Assembly (NCBI GenBank): GCA_003478355.1
Contig: QUFC01000009.1
Span: forward strand, 42,265 to 106,264
Reading direction: 5' to 3'
Source of the DNA: Lachnospiraceae bacterium AM48-27BH
GTDB taxonomy: Bacteria; Bacillota; Clostridia; Lachnospirales; Lachnospiraceae
DNA length: 64,000 nt
The position numbers and the translations under genes are program-made. The notes beneath the pieces are model-generated. The model saw only the letters and a program-made list of their open reading frames with translations, had not been told where the DNA came from and searched no databases. This document shows, in pieces, positions 54,837-63,606 of the stretch; the first letter of the stretch is position 1; the number at the start of each line of letters is the position of its first letter.

Positions 54837-56161
54837 CAGGCATCGGTCTCCTTCCATACACCTTTTACTGCCTTTCCGTCCATGTCTGCATCCGGGGTAA
54901 TCCCCAGCCAGGTCAGCATCGTAGGAAGAATATCCGTGATGCACATCTTGTCAATGGTTTTTGCCTGGACATCCTTTCCATAGCTGAAAAATACAGTACG
55001 ATATCCATCCTCATCCGGAAGATATCCGTGAAGTCCTTTATAGTGACTGACTACTGTATAGTGATGTTCTTTGTCTGCCTCTGCTTCATATCCTGTTTCA
55101 AAAGAATAATCATTTGCCGCTTCCAGCACATACTCTGCCTTCTGATCACAACCATAAGGAGCAAATTCTTTCCGTCCCATGACTGCTTTGACTCCAGGTA
55201 CTGTCTTAAAATATTCTGCTGCCATCCGGCACGCCTCTCTGTCATCCTCCGATTCTGCATTTCTCGGATACAGATACGCCATTCCGTCACAGCCATCCAT
55301 ATAAACCTGATACTCTTTTAAATAACCGTCCTGATAAGTGCTGTATCCCATATCCTGAAGTGCCATATTTCCGTGGATTGCATAGGTTACATCCTTTTGT
55401 CCATGATCGCCGGTCACCATAAGCGTCACATTTTCGTTCCGTTCCTGTCTCCGATCACAGTATTCCATCAAACGTCCTACAAATCGATCATATGCCCGTA
55501 AATATCCATGTATCCGGCCTCCCTCAATGCCAACCTGGTGTTTCTCGTCATCCAGGCCATAAATATGCAGCATTGCAATATCAAAATCTTCTTTTTCAAT
55601 CGCATGCTCAAAGCAATGAATCATCGCCTGATCCAGATCCGGCTGTTTTCCATAAAACCAGGCCTTTGGCAATTCTCTTCTGGAAAGCATCGTCCGGATT
55701 GCAAATCCCGGTGTTCCATATTTTCGCATCATATTTAACTGGGCAAAAAAAGTACGAGTATTCCATTCTCTCGGTTTTGCCGGAGAAAGTTCTGGCATGG
55801 AATATGCCATTTTCGCCCCACCACTGACCGGCCATGACAGCGATAATACCTTTTTTCCATTCTCAGCAGCATAATCCCATACTGCTTTCCGTTTTAACGC
55901 GTATGCGTAGGAATTCCACTTTGGATGCTTCTCAAATGGAAGAAACTGATAGTTATTCACAACCCGATGAGAATTGGGTACGCAGCCTGTCGCTATGCTG
56001 GCATGGCTTGGAAAAGTCAGAGATGGATACACGGAACATTCGTGTGGACACCATGCCCCCCGCTTCATGATCTTGGCAAAATTCGGTAATTTCTTTAAGT
56101 ATTCCAGATCGCTCTCTCCAAGAGCATCCAAAGAAACCAGAAGTATTTTCTTTCGTTCCAT
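54836..56161 (-). CDS. Alkaline phosphatase-like nucleotide pyrophosphatase/phosphodiesterase
   Basis: A 441-residue member of the NPP/alkaline phosphatase superfamily. The nucleophile is T49 in YPSLTFPSHASIATG, metal ligands include D12 in SLDALGESD and the VTGDHGQKDV and HGLHGYLPDE regions. There is no signal peptide, so it acts in the cytoplasm, unlike secreted alkaline phosphatases. It lies 12 bp after the ABC permease gene, coupling hydrolysis to uptake. Confidence 0.85.
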   Translation of the reverse strand: MERKKILLVSLDALGESDLEYLKKLPNFAKIMKRGAWCPHECSVYPSLTFPSHASIATGCVPNSHRVVNNYQFLPFEKHPKWNSYAYALKRKAVWDYAAENGKKVLSLSWPVSGGAKMAYSMPELSPAKPREWNTRTFFAQLNMMRKYGTPGFAIRTMLSRRELPKAWFYGKQPDLDQAMIHCFEHAIEKEDFDIAMLHIYGLDDEKHQVGIEGGRIHGYLRAYDRFVGRLMEYCDRRQERNENVTLMVTGDHGQKDVTYAIHGNMALQDMGYSTYQDGYLKEYQVYMDGCDGMAYLYPRNAESEDDREACRMAAEYFKTVPGVKAVMGRKEFAPYGCDQKAEYVLEAANDYSFETGYEAEADKEHHYTVVSHYKGLHGYLPDEDGYRTVFFSYGKDVQAKTIDKMCITDILPTMLTWLGITPDADMDGKAVKGVWKETDA

Positions 56162-56173
56162 GATTCTTCTCCT

Positions 56174-57006
56174 TTATCCTTTTACTGCACCCGCTGTCAA
56201 ACCACCGATGATCTTTTTCTGCATACTCAAATAGAAGATCATGATTGGTAGCATAGAAAGCAGGAATGATGCGAAGATCAAGCCAAAATCTGTATGATAT
56301 GCAGTCTTAAAATTGTATACATACAAAATCAATGTCCAGAATTTGGAAGACTTGTTTAGTACCAAAAGCGGAAGCTGGAAATCATTCCATACCCAGAGTG
56401 CATTCTGAATTGCAACAGTTGCCAGAATTGGTTTCATGAGCGGAAGAATTACCTGCCAATAAGTACGGAAAAATCCTGCACCATCGATATAAGCTGCCTC
56501 CTCCATATCCGGTGGAATGGATTGCAAATATCCCGCACACAAAAACACACCTTCACAGGTAGAACCAGCTAAGTAAAGAACAATAATTCCAGGTACATTC
56601 ATCATGCCCAGTTTACTGGTGATCATGATTAATGGAATCATTTTGGCCTGAAACGGCACAAACAGTCCAATGATCAAAAAATAATAAAAATAACGCATAA
56701 ACCGGTTCTGAGGCATTGTTCTGGAAACACCGTAAGCCGTGATCGGAAGCATCAGTGTACTGATGCTTAAAACACTGCTGCAATAATCACAGAATTTCCG
56801 AAAGCAAATCCAAGCTCCGGTTTGCCAAACAACGTCTTAAAATTGTCCAAATACAGTGGAATCGGAAGGGAAAACCAGTTATCTGCAATCTGAAGATTTG
56901 ACTTAAAAGCCGTAATCAGCACCAGGAACAGCGGCATGGCAATCAGCAGGACACCGCAAACCAGCACTGCGTATTCAATTCCTTTGATAATCCGTCTTTT
57001 GCTCAT
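56174..57006 (-). CDS. ABC sugar transporter permease, MalG type (frameshifted)
   Basis: About 277 residues when restored, with six helices and the EAA loop EEAAYIDGAGFFRTYWQVILP that docks to the ATPase. The frame breaks near 56766 where one T is missing: AAVF should read AAVFLSISTLMLP. I chose the ATG at 57006, 8 bases after AGGAGG. It follows the other permease by 12 bp. No ATP-binding gene is present in the operon, so a shared MsmK-type ATPase encoded elsewhere is probably used. Confidence 0.88.
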
Positions 57007-57018
57007 TGCTGTCACCTC

Positions 57019-57912
57019 CTAGTAAATTCTTTTTCTATTTGACCATACAATCTGAATAAACGAAACAATGCATACAATTACTGCAAGAATTAATGCCTCT
57101 GCCATTGCTACACTAAGCCGTCTCTCCACAAAACCGTGATTATAGATCAGCATTGCCATACTCTCAGTTGCGCCTGCCGGACCACCCTGAGTCATGGACA
57201 TGATCAGATCAAATACCATCAAGCCCTGTTTCAAGGTTAAAACAAATACCATGGTAATGGTCGGTACCAGAAATGGAATGGTGATGTAACGGAATTTCTG
57301 CCATGCCGTCGCACCATCTAAGGACGCCGATTCCAAAAGTTCCTCTGGAACCGTCTGGAGTCCGGCCATAAATAGCACTGTTGGAATCGCCAGTCCCTGC
57401 CACACCGCTACAAAAAGAATTGCTAAAATCGCCGTTTTCGGCCTGGAAAGAAGGCTGATCTCCCAGCTTTGAAAGCCAAGAGAGGTTCCAAGCTGCGGAA
57501 TTCCTTTTGTAATAATGCTGTTAAACACCAGCCCCATGGTAAGCAGCGGCAGCACTGCCGGGAAGAAAAAAGCACCTCTGAAAAAGGTCTTTCCTTTTAG
57601 ATTACTGTTTAAGATCAGTGCCAGGATCATACTCAATGCCAGAATGCAGATCACCAGCATCGTACTGTATTTTGCATTGAACAGCAATGCTTTGGTAAAA
57701 CGGGAATTGCTAAATACTGTTTTATAATTAGACCATCCTACGAAATTCAATTTTTTATTAATTCCGTTATAATCAGTAAAACTGTAAAAAATACCGCATA
57801 TAATCGGTGCAATAAAAAACATGATGTATAAAATCGTCTGCGGAAGTGCAAACAGACTGAATACGATTGATTGTTTCCGATAAAAATTCATGGTTCGCTT
57901 CTGTCTCTTCAT
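57019..57912 (-). CDS. ABC sugar transporter permease, MalF type
   Basis: A 297-residue inner-membrane permease with six helices and the EAA motif (EELLESASLDGATAWQKFRY). It belongs to the carbohydrate-uptake family 1. I chose the ATG at 57912, 9 bases after GGGGAG; a slightly earlier ATG lies against the ribosome site. It is the second gene of the importer operon, after the binding protein. Confidence 0.9.
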   Translation of the reverse strand: MKRQKRTMNFYRKQSIVFSLFALPQTILYIMFFIAPIICGIFYSFTDYNGINKKLNFVGWSNYKTVFSNSRFTKALLFNAKYSTMLVICILALSMILALILNSNLKGKTFFRGAFFFPAVLPLLTMGLVFNSIITKGIPQLGTSLGFQSWEISLLSRPKTAILAILFVAVWQGLAIPTVLFMAGLQTVPEELLESASLDGATAWQKFRYITIPFLVPTITMVFVLTLKQGLMVFDLIMSMTQGGPAGATESMAMLIYNHGFVERRLSVAMAEALILAVIVCIVSFIQIVWSNRKRIY

Positions 57913-57983
57913 CCGTAACATCTCCCCTTATGAAAACAGGACAGGAACCCGGCCAACGCCGCTGGCTCCCGCCCTGCTGACTT

Positions 57984-59300
57984 TTATTCTTCGTTTGCGA
58001 AATACTCTACGCTGATTGCGTCGGTATCATTCATAAACGCATCAACATCTTTGGTCATAACCAACTGCTGAAGCGGTGCTTCCCAGCTCTTACGGAAACC
58101 TGCTGGCCAGTAAACGGATGGACTGAAGAAATACTCGCCTGCGTTTAACTTATCTGCCATAGACTGTAACTGTGGTCTGTTGTAATTCACACCTTTGATG
58201 ACTGGAGGGTTCTGCTCATTGTCTGCATAGAACTGTGCAGTCTCAGTTGTGGACATAAACTCTAAGAATTTCAGTGCAGCTTCCTTATTTTCACATGCTT
58301 CTGTGATAGAAAGCGCGGTATCAATACTTGCAGGAACCATGCTCTCGCCGCCTGTTGGATTCGGAATGGCAATCATTTCAATATCGATATCTGGATTTAA
58401 GTTCAGAATGGTCTGGATTCCCCAGCTTCCGTATAATAACATCGCTGCTTTTCCGGTTGCCATATCATTTAAGGAATCCTCAGATCCAGTACCTAAGGTA
58501 TCGGCCTGACCATACTCACGGATCTGAAGCATAGCCTCTGCCAGTGTCTTCATCTCAGGTTCATCTGCCCATTTGCTCTCACCCTTGCCGACCTTCTTAA
58601 ACTGAGATGTGATATCGTTATTAATGATTCCGCTCATACGCTCTGCCTGCTGTCCCAAAGGTTCTGTAGATTTATCGCAGAATGTAAATGCCTGAATTCC
58701 TTTTTCCTGAAATGCCTTTGCTGCATCAATCAACTGATCCCATGTCTGAGGTTTTTCAATTCCATTTTCCTCAAATAATTGATTGTTTACGATCAATCCA
58801 TATGCACTCATCGCCATGGAAAGAGAATAATCTTTTCCATCATACTGTGCAATCGCTCTGGTTCCCTCTGATACCTGATCCATAAATGCCTGATCAGAAA
58901 TATCCATCAAGGCTCCATCTCTCATCAGATCCCGGTAAAATTTCTCTGCTGGCCAGATGGTTACGATATCCGGATAATCATTGGATGCAATTCTTGTTAC
59001 CAGAGCAGTCTCCGGATCTGGTACACAGGTCAGCTCAATATGGATATCTGGGTTTTTCTCTTCAAACTGGCCGATCATCTCCTGAAAAATATCCACCACA
59101 TCCGTTTTCTGCAGATAAAGTTCCAATGTTACCTTGTCACCACTTTCCGTACTCTTGGTATCTTCCGTTTTGGCTGCTTCGGTCTGTCCACCACCATTAT
59201 CCTTTGCTGCCTCTGTTGCTGCCGGCTGACTAGTTCCACATCCGACTAACATCATGCCTGCCAACGCTGCTGCTAACACTCTGCTTGTTCTTTTTCTCAT
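57984..59300 (-). CDS. ABC transporter sugar-binding lipoprotein
   Basis: A 438-residue extracellular solute-binding protein. The signal peptide (RVLAAALAGMMLVGC) has its lipobox cysteine at residue 21, followed by a Thr/Glu/Lys linker and the MalE-like fold (VTLELYLQKTDVVDIFQEMI). It is the first gene of the leftward operon and its product defines specificity. I chose the ATG at 59300, preceded by AAGGAGG. Ligand unknown; the operon's phosphodiesterase and the divergent sulfatase suggest a charged sugar or glycero-type conjugate. Confidence 0.92.
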   Translation of the reverse strand: MRKRTSRVLAAALAGMMLVGCGTSQPAATEAAKDNGGGQTEAAKTEDTKSTESGDKVTLELYLQKTDVVDIFQEMIGQFEEKNPDIHIELTCVPDPETALVTRIASNDYPDIVTIWPAEKFYRDLMRDGALMDISDQAFMDQVSEGTRAIAQYDGKDYSLSMAMSAYGLIVNNQLFEENGIEKPQTWDQLIDAAKAFQEKGIQAFTFCDKSTEPLGQQAERMSGIINNDITSQFKKVGKGESKWADEPEMKTLAEAMLQIREYGQADTLGTGSEDSLNDMATGKAAMLLYGSWGIQTILNLNPDIDIEMIAIPNPTGGESMVPASIDTALSITEACENKEAALKFLEFMSTTETAQFYADNEQNPPVIKGVNYNRPQLQSMADKLNAGEYFFSPSVYWPAGFRKSWEAPLQQLVMTKDVDAFMNDTDAISVEYFANEE

Positions 59301-59396
59301 GCTTCTTTCCTCCTTGCACTTCTGCATATATGTGTTACGTTGTTTCTTTTTGACGCTCTTTCTGTTACACGTTCTTAAGTTGTATCTTATGTCCTT

Positions 59397-59425
59397 ATAT
59401 TAGCAAGGAATACTTACTAAGTCAA
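59397..59425 (-). promoter_or_regulatory. Promoter of the ABC importer operon with overlapping operator
   Basis: Minus-strand TTGACT and TAATAT have a 17-bp spacer. The spacer contains TTAGTAAGTA, which recurs in the divergent promoter region at 59568, so it is a likely ROK repressor site. Confidence 0.75.
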
Positions 59426-59529
59426 TATCTTTTTGAAAAAAATTTGTTTATTTTTTATGTTATCAAGTTTTATTTACTAAATTCTTCGTGCATTTTGCCT
59501 GCTGTTTTTTAACATTTTCTAGTTTATCC

Positions 59530-59558
59530 TTTACTTTTTTCCAAAACAAAGCTATACT
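59530..59558 (+). promoter_or_regulatory. Promoter of the sulfatase operon
   Basis: TTTACT and TATACT have a 17-bp spacer and lie 50 bases before the sulfatase ATG. Confidence 0.65.
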
Positions 59559-59565
59559 TAATGTA

Positions 59566-59587
59566 TATTTTAGTAAGTGTACTTAAC
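59566..59587 (+). promoter_or_regulatory. Candidate ROK operator
   Basis: TTTTAGTAAGTGTACTTAAC has dyad symmetry around AAGT-gt-ACTT and shares TTAGTAAGT with the site in the opposite promoter. A weaker TTTACTAAAT lies at about 59470. Sited between the start of transcription and the sulfatase gene, it would block the plus-strand operon. Confidence 0.55.
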
Positions 59588-59607
59588 TTTATAAAAGGAG
59601 GCACACC

Positions 59608-61101
59608 ATGACTGACTTTTTATTGAAAAAACGCCCCAATATCGTTTTGATCATGTGTGACCAGATGCGTGGAGACTGTTTAGGAATCGCCGGGCATCCA
59701 GACGTCAAAACGCCATATTTGGATTCTCTCGCTGCAGAAGGCACTTATTTTCCAAATGCATACAGTGCCTGTCCTAGCTGCATTCCCGCCAGAGCTGCGC
59801 TGTTTACCGGTCTTTCCCAAGAACACCATCACCGAGTTGGTTATCAGGATGGTATTACCTGGGATTACCCGCATATGCTTCCTGCTGCCTTGTCCGATGG
59901 AGGCTATCACACGGAAATGGTTGGCAAAATGCATGTGCATCCACCATTATATCGCTGTGGTTTTCAAAACATGACCCTTCATGATGGCTATATTGGTTAT
60001 TACCGAAACCCCAATGCACCAGCCAAAGAACACCAGCTTTTTCACGATAGTTACCTTCACTGGTTAAAGTGCCGATGCGGCTATGATGCTGATGTCAATG
60101 ATGCAGGTTTAGAATGTAATTCTTTTCTCGTAAAACCATGGCCTTACGATGAAATGTCCCACCCAACCAACTGGACGGTCAGTAAAAGTATTCGTTTTCT
60201 GGAACAACGAGATCGCAGTCAGCCATTTTTCCTAATGACATCTTTTGTACGTCCTCATCCACCTCTGGATGCACCAAAGGATTATCTGGACTTCTATATG
60301 CAGATGGATCTCCACGAACCTGCCATGGGCGACTGGGCACATTTTGAAAAAGAGCGGGTACAGGCAGGCCGGATGTACGACTCCCCGTATGGAACAGACG
60401 ACCCGACTCTTCGCCGCACTGCCATGGCCGGGTATTATGCCTGCATTACGCATATGGACCACCAGATCGGACGCTTGATCCAGGCATTGTATCGAGAACG
60501 CATTTTGGAAGATACCATTATTTTATTTACTTCCGACCACGGTGAACTGCTCTTTGACCATGGACTTTTCCGCAAAGTTCAGCCATTCCAGGGAAGCATC
60601 CGAATCCCATTCCTGATCCGAGTTGGAAAAAATCTAATCGATTACCCGCAAACCGCCATTTGTGATGATTTAGTCGAATTAAGAGATATTCTTCCGACTA
60701 TTTTAAGTGCTACCAGGATACCGCTCACCTTCCCAACGGACGGTTTTGATCTAATTCCTGCTCTTTACGGAAAACCACATCAACAGCGGGATTTTCTCCA
60801 CGGCGAACACAGCGGCGGCAACTTATCCAATCAATACATCGTGACCAAAGAAGATAAATATATCTGGTACTCCCAGACCGGAAAAGAATTGTACTTTGAC
60901 TTAAAATCAGATAAGATAGAAGTAAATAACCGAATGGAAGATCCATCTGTCAGCCAACGAATCAAATACCTTCGCAATCTGTTGATCACACAACTGACAG
61001 GACGAGAAGAAGGCTACAGTGATGGTCAAAACTTAGTCATTGGATGCAAACCAGTAACTATGCTCTCATCTTCCCATTCACCAGATCGGGGGAACGTATG
61101 A
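59608..61101 (+). CDS. Sulfatase-family hydrolase
   Basis: A 497-residue alkaline-phosphatase-superfamily enzyme of the sulfatase type. The formylglycine motif is C58-I-P-A-R62 in ACPSCIPARAALFTG, metal ligands include D18 (MCDQMRGD) and FTSDHGELLFDHGLF. Cys at position 58 means maturation needs an anaerobic radical SAM maturase, which is not in this window. No signal peptide is seen, so it acts after uptake in the cytoplasm. Related enzymes also hydrolyse phosphonate or phosphate monoesters. AAGGAGG precedes the ATG. Its stop overlaps the ROK start. Confidence 0.88.
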   Translation: MTDFLLKKRPNIVLIMCDQMRGDCLGIAGHPDVKTPYLDSLAAEGTYFPNAYSACPSCIPARAALFTGLSQEHHHRVGYQDGITWDYPHMLPAALSDGGYHTEMVGKMHVHPPLYRCGFQNMTLHDGYIGYYRNPNAPAKEHQLFHDSYLHWLKCRCGYDADVNDAGLECNSFLVKPWPYDEMSHPTNWTVSKSIRFLEQRDRSQPFFLMTSFVRPHPPLDAPKDYLDFYMQMDLHEPAMGDWAHFEKERVQAGRMYDSPYGTDDPTLRRTAMAGYYACITHMDHQIGRLIQALYRERILEDTIILFTSDHGELLFDHGLFRKVQPFQGSIRIPFLIRVGKNLIDYPQTAICDDLVELRDILPTILSATRIPLTFPTDGFDLIPALYGKPHQQRDFLHGEHSGGNLSNQYIVTKEDKYIWYSQTGKELYFDLKSDKIEVNNRMEDPSVSQRIKYLRNLLITQLTGREEGYSDGQNLVIGCKPVTMLSSSHSPDRGNV

Positions 61102-62297
61102 AACAAACGATTAATACCAGACATGTCCGTGCCATTAACCAGAGAACCATTCTGGATGCGATCTATCAGCATCCAGACGGAATCTCCCGTGCAGAACTGG
61201 CCCGAAGTCTAAACATGAGTAAACCTTCCATGGCTGATAATGCCACAGCTCTTCTTGATATCGGAATCATCGAAGAAATCGGAGAAGATGCAAACACTGG
61301 AAAACTGGGGCGAAAACCGGTTCTATTAAGTTTCCGCTCAGATTTTAAATACATTGCAACCATCGATTTTTATTTATACGACACCTATTTTGCCTTGAGT
61401 AATCTTCGCAGCGAAAAACTAAATAAATTCAAGATCCAGCAAACTCCTATGACAGATTTCAAACTATGGATCCAGATGTGTGCCAATGCAATTTCTGTTC
61501 TGATGAATGCCCAAAATATCTCTTCCGATAACCTGGCTGCCATCGCTATTTCTCTTCCAGGAATTATAAATCCTGAGGAGAAGAAATACATCGTCAGTTT
61601 AAAATATGGCGAATTCGATATGGCTTATCTGGAAGATTATTTTCAGACACATTTTCACGTGCCTGTATTAATCCGCAATAGTACCAATGCTGCTGCACTT
61701 GGCGAATTCTACTATGGTGCAGGGAAAAACTGCAAAAATCTGCTGTACATCAGCTGCGGACAGGGTGTTGGCTCTGGACTTATTTTAAACGGAAAGCTTT
61801 ATGAAGGAAGTCATCTGGCTTCCGGCGAATTCGGAAATTTTCTGGTTCCACCTTCTCTTCCCGGTGAAAAGCCGCGAAAACTGGAAGATCGGATTTCTAT
61901 CGAAGGCGTATTAAGTGCCATCAATGCCAGTCTCCCTGATTCTGTCCTGCAAAAACTTCCAGATGGCGAAACAACGGTTGATTTTTCTTCTATGATAGAA
62001 CTCTGGAAAGCAAAAGATCCGTATATTCGTAGCTTTACGCATAAAACCTTCTCTGAACTTGGATGGGCCATCAGCTGTCTCCAGTCCGTTATTGATTGTG
62101 AGAAAATTATTATTGGCGGAGAATATCTTGCTTTTGCCGAAGAAATGCTCCCCACGATTACCCAGATTCTTCATGAGACTTCTTCGCTTCCGGTAGAAGT
62201 GGCAGTCTCTGATCTGTGGAATACCGGCGGAACTCTCGGCCTGATTGCCACCTGTCAAGAATACTATTTCAATAAAATATGCAGCCTTGAAGGATAA
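61098..62297 (+). CDS. ROK family transcriptional repressor
   Basis: A 399-residue regulator with an N-terminal winged helix (RAELARSLNMSKPSMADNAT) and a ROK sugar-binding domain with SLPGIINPEEK, NSTNAAALGEFYYG and GQGVGSGLI. The zinc-binding cysteines usual for glucose-binding ROK kinases are not evident, fitting a regulator rather than an enzyme. I chose the ATG at 61098, with GGGGGA before it; it overlaps the sulfatase stop by four bases. It probably represses both divergent operons until an imported sugar derivative binds. Confidence 0.9.
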   Translation: MKQTINTRHVRAINQRTILDAIYQHPDGISRAELARSLNMSKPSMADNATALLDIGIIEEIGEDANTGKLGRKPVLLSFRSDFKYIATIDFYLYDTYFALSNLRSEKLNKFKIQQTPMTDFKLWIQMCANAISVLMNAQNISSDNLAAIAISLPGIINPEEKKYIVSLKYGEFDMAYLEDYFQTHFHVPVLIRNSTNAAALGEFYYGAGKNCKNLLYISCGQGVGSGLILNGKLYEGSHLASGEFGNFLVPPSLPGEKPRKLEDRISIEGVLSAINASLPDSVLQKLPDGETTVDFSSMIELWKAKDPYIRSFTHKTFSELGWAISCLQSVIDCEKIIIGGEYLAFAEEMLPTITQILHETSSLPVEVAVSDLWNTGGTLGLIATCQEYYFNKICSLEG

Positions 62298-62310
62298 TTC
62301 AAGGCTGCAT
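62279..62310. promoter_or_regulatory. Perfect 13-bp hairpin at the ROK-MFS junction
   Basis: ATGCAGCCTTGAA pairs with TTCAAGGCTGCAT across a GGATAA loop that contains the ROK stop codon. The MFS ribosome site AAGGAG begins at the next base. No T-run follows, so it is not a standard terminator. It may set the relative output of the two genes or mark an RNA cut. Confidence 0.6.
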
Positions 62311-62324
62311 AAGGAGCATTCACT

Positions 62325-63560
62325 ATGAATACGATTCTTTTTTTACTCTGTTGGATTTCTTATTTTTCCACTTACATCGGGAGGCAGAATTATTCTGCGG
62401 TTATGGCAGAAATTATCGCTTCTGAAGGTTATTTAAATCAGGCTTGTGGAATGGTTGGAACTGGTTTCTTCATCTGTTACGGAGCCGGTCAATTAGTCAG
62501 CGGTTTTTTAGGTGATCGGATTTCTCCAAAATGGATGATTTTTACTGGATTAACTGGTTCTGCCATTGCCAATGGCATAATGTCCCTTCTCCATTCTCCT
62601 CAGTCTATGACGATAGCATGGTGTATCAATGGTTTATTCCAATCTATGACCTGGTCACCAATTCTCCGGGTCTTTGCCGAATATCTCCCTGCTAAAGAGC
62701 AAAAAAATGCCTGCGTTAACATTGCTACAACCTATCCCGCTGCAGTCTTTTTAACTTATCCACTTTCTTCGCTCATGATTTATTTATGGGGATGGCGTAG
62801 TATGTTTATCTTCACCTGTACCTTTATAGGACTTGTCGCTGTTCTCTGGCTGTGTCTGTTTTCTTTCCTCGAAAAAAAGCTAGAATTCCAGCGTCAGCAA
62901 AATCACAAAGAGTTGTTGTCCGAATCGTCAACCACTTCCGAAAAATCCAGTTCTCATTCGATTCCAGTGTGCCTGGTAATCGCAATTTTCTTTATCTGTG
63001 GCAGTTTAATTGTTCAGGGAGCGCTTCGCGACGGAGTTACCAGCTGGGTACCTTCCTATCTCTCCAACACCTACCATGTAGGAACTTCTGTGGCTATTTT
63101 TGCCACCACCCTGCTGCCCGCTATTAACCTGCTGGGTGTCTATGCTGCCAATTTCATTTTCCGGAAATGGAAGAAAAATGAGATTCAGACCAGCACGATC
63201 CTGTTTGCAGGCTCCTTAATATTTCTGGCCTGTCTGATCTTAACTGAGGGAATCCATCTGGTACTATCACTCATCTTTTTCTCCCTGGTCACTTCCTGTA
63301 TGATGGGAATCAACCTGATGCTAGTCAGCTTTATCCCCACAAACTTTTTAAAACGGGGACGGGTATCCACAGTTTCCGGAATTTTAAACTCTACTGTCTA
63401 CATCGGAAGCAGTATATCCACATTTGGTCTGGGAGTTGTAGCCGACTTATTTGGCTGGTCTATCTTAATTCGTTTCTTGTGTCTGTTTGCCGCCATGGGA
63501 CTAGTTTTCTGCCTCTGTGCCATTCCCGAATGGAAGAAATTTTCTTCCACACTAGGATAA
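62325..63560 (+). CDS. MFS transporter of the organophosphate:phosphate antiporter type
   Basis: A 411-residue protein with twelve hydrophobic helices and the early motif STYIGRQNYSAVMAE, typical of the GlpT/UhpT/UhpC group that exchanges sugar phosphates or glycerol-3-phosphate for phosphate. A central loop (about 190-215) is polar. It is the third gene of the sulfatase-ROK operon. It may import a phosphorylated substrate or export phosphate, sulfate or a product. Confidence 0.85.
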   Translation: MNTILFLLCWISYFSTYIGRQNYSAVMAEIIASEGYLNQACGMVGTGFFICYGAGQLVSGFLGDRISPKWMIFTGLTGSAIANGIMSLLHSPQSMTIAWCINGLFQSMTWSPILRVFAEYLPAKEQKNACVNIATTYPAAVFLTYPLSSLMIYLWGWRSMFIFTCTFIGLVAVLWLCLFSFLEKKLEFQRQQNHKELLSESSTTSEKSSSHSIPVCLVIAIFFICGSLIVQGALRDGVTSWVPSYLSNTYHVGTSVAIFATTLLPAINLLGVYAANFIFRKWKKNEIQTSTILFAGSLIFLACLILTEGIHLVLSLIFFSLVTSCMMGINLMLVSFIPTNFLKRGRVSTVSGILNSTVYIGSSISTFGLGVVADLFGWSILIRFLCLFAAMGLVFCLCAIPEWKKFSSTLG

Positions 63561-63606
63561 CTAATACGATTTACGCTTATAATGTCAAATTACGGTTTTT
63601 CATTTC

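Noticed and set aside
54836..61101. Phosphonate utilisation cluster because of the PhnP-like protein
   Set aside because: No phnG-M C-P lyase genes are present; only the hydrolase resembles the pathway.
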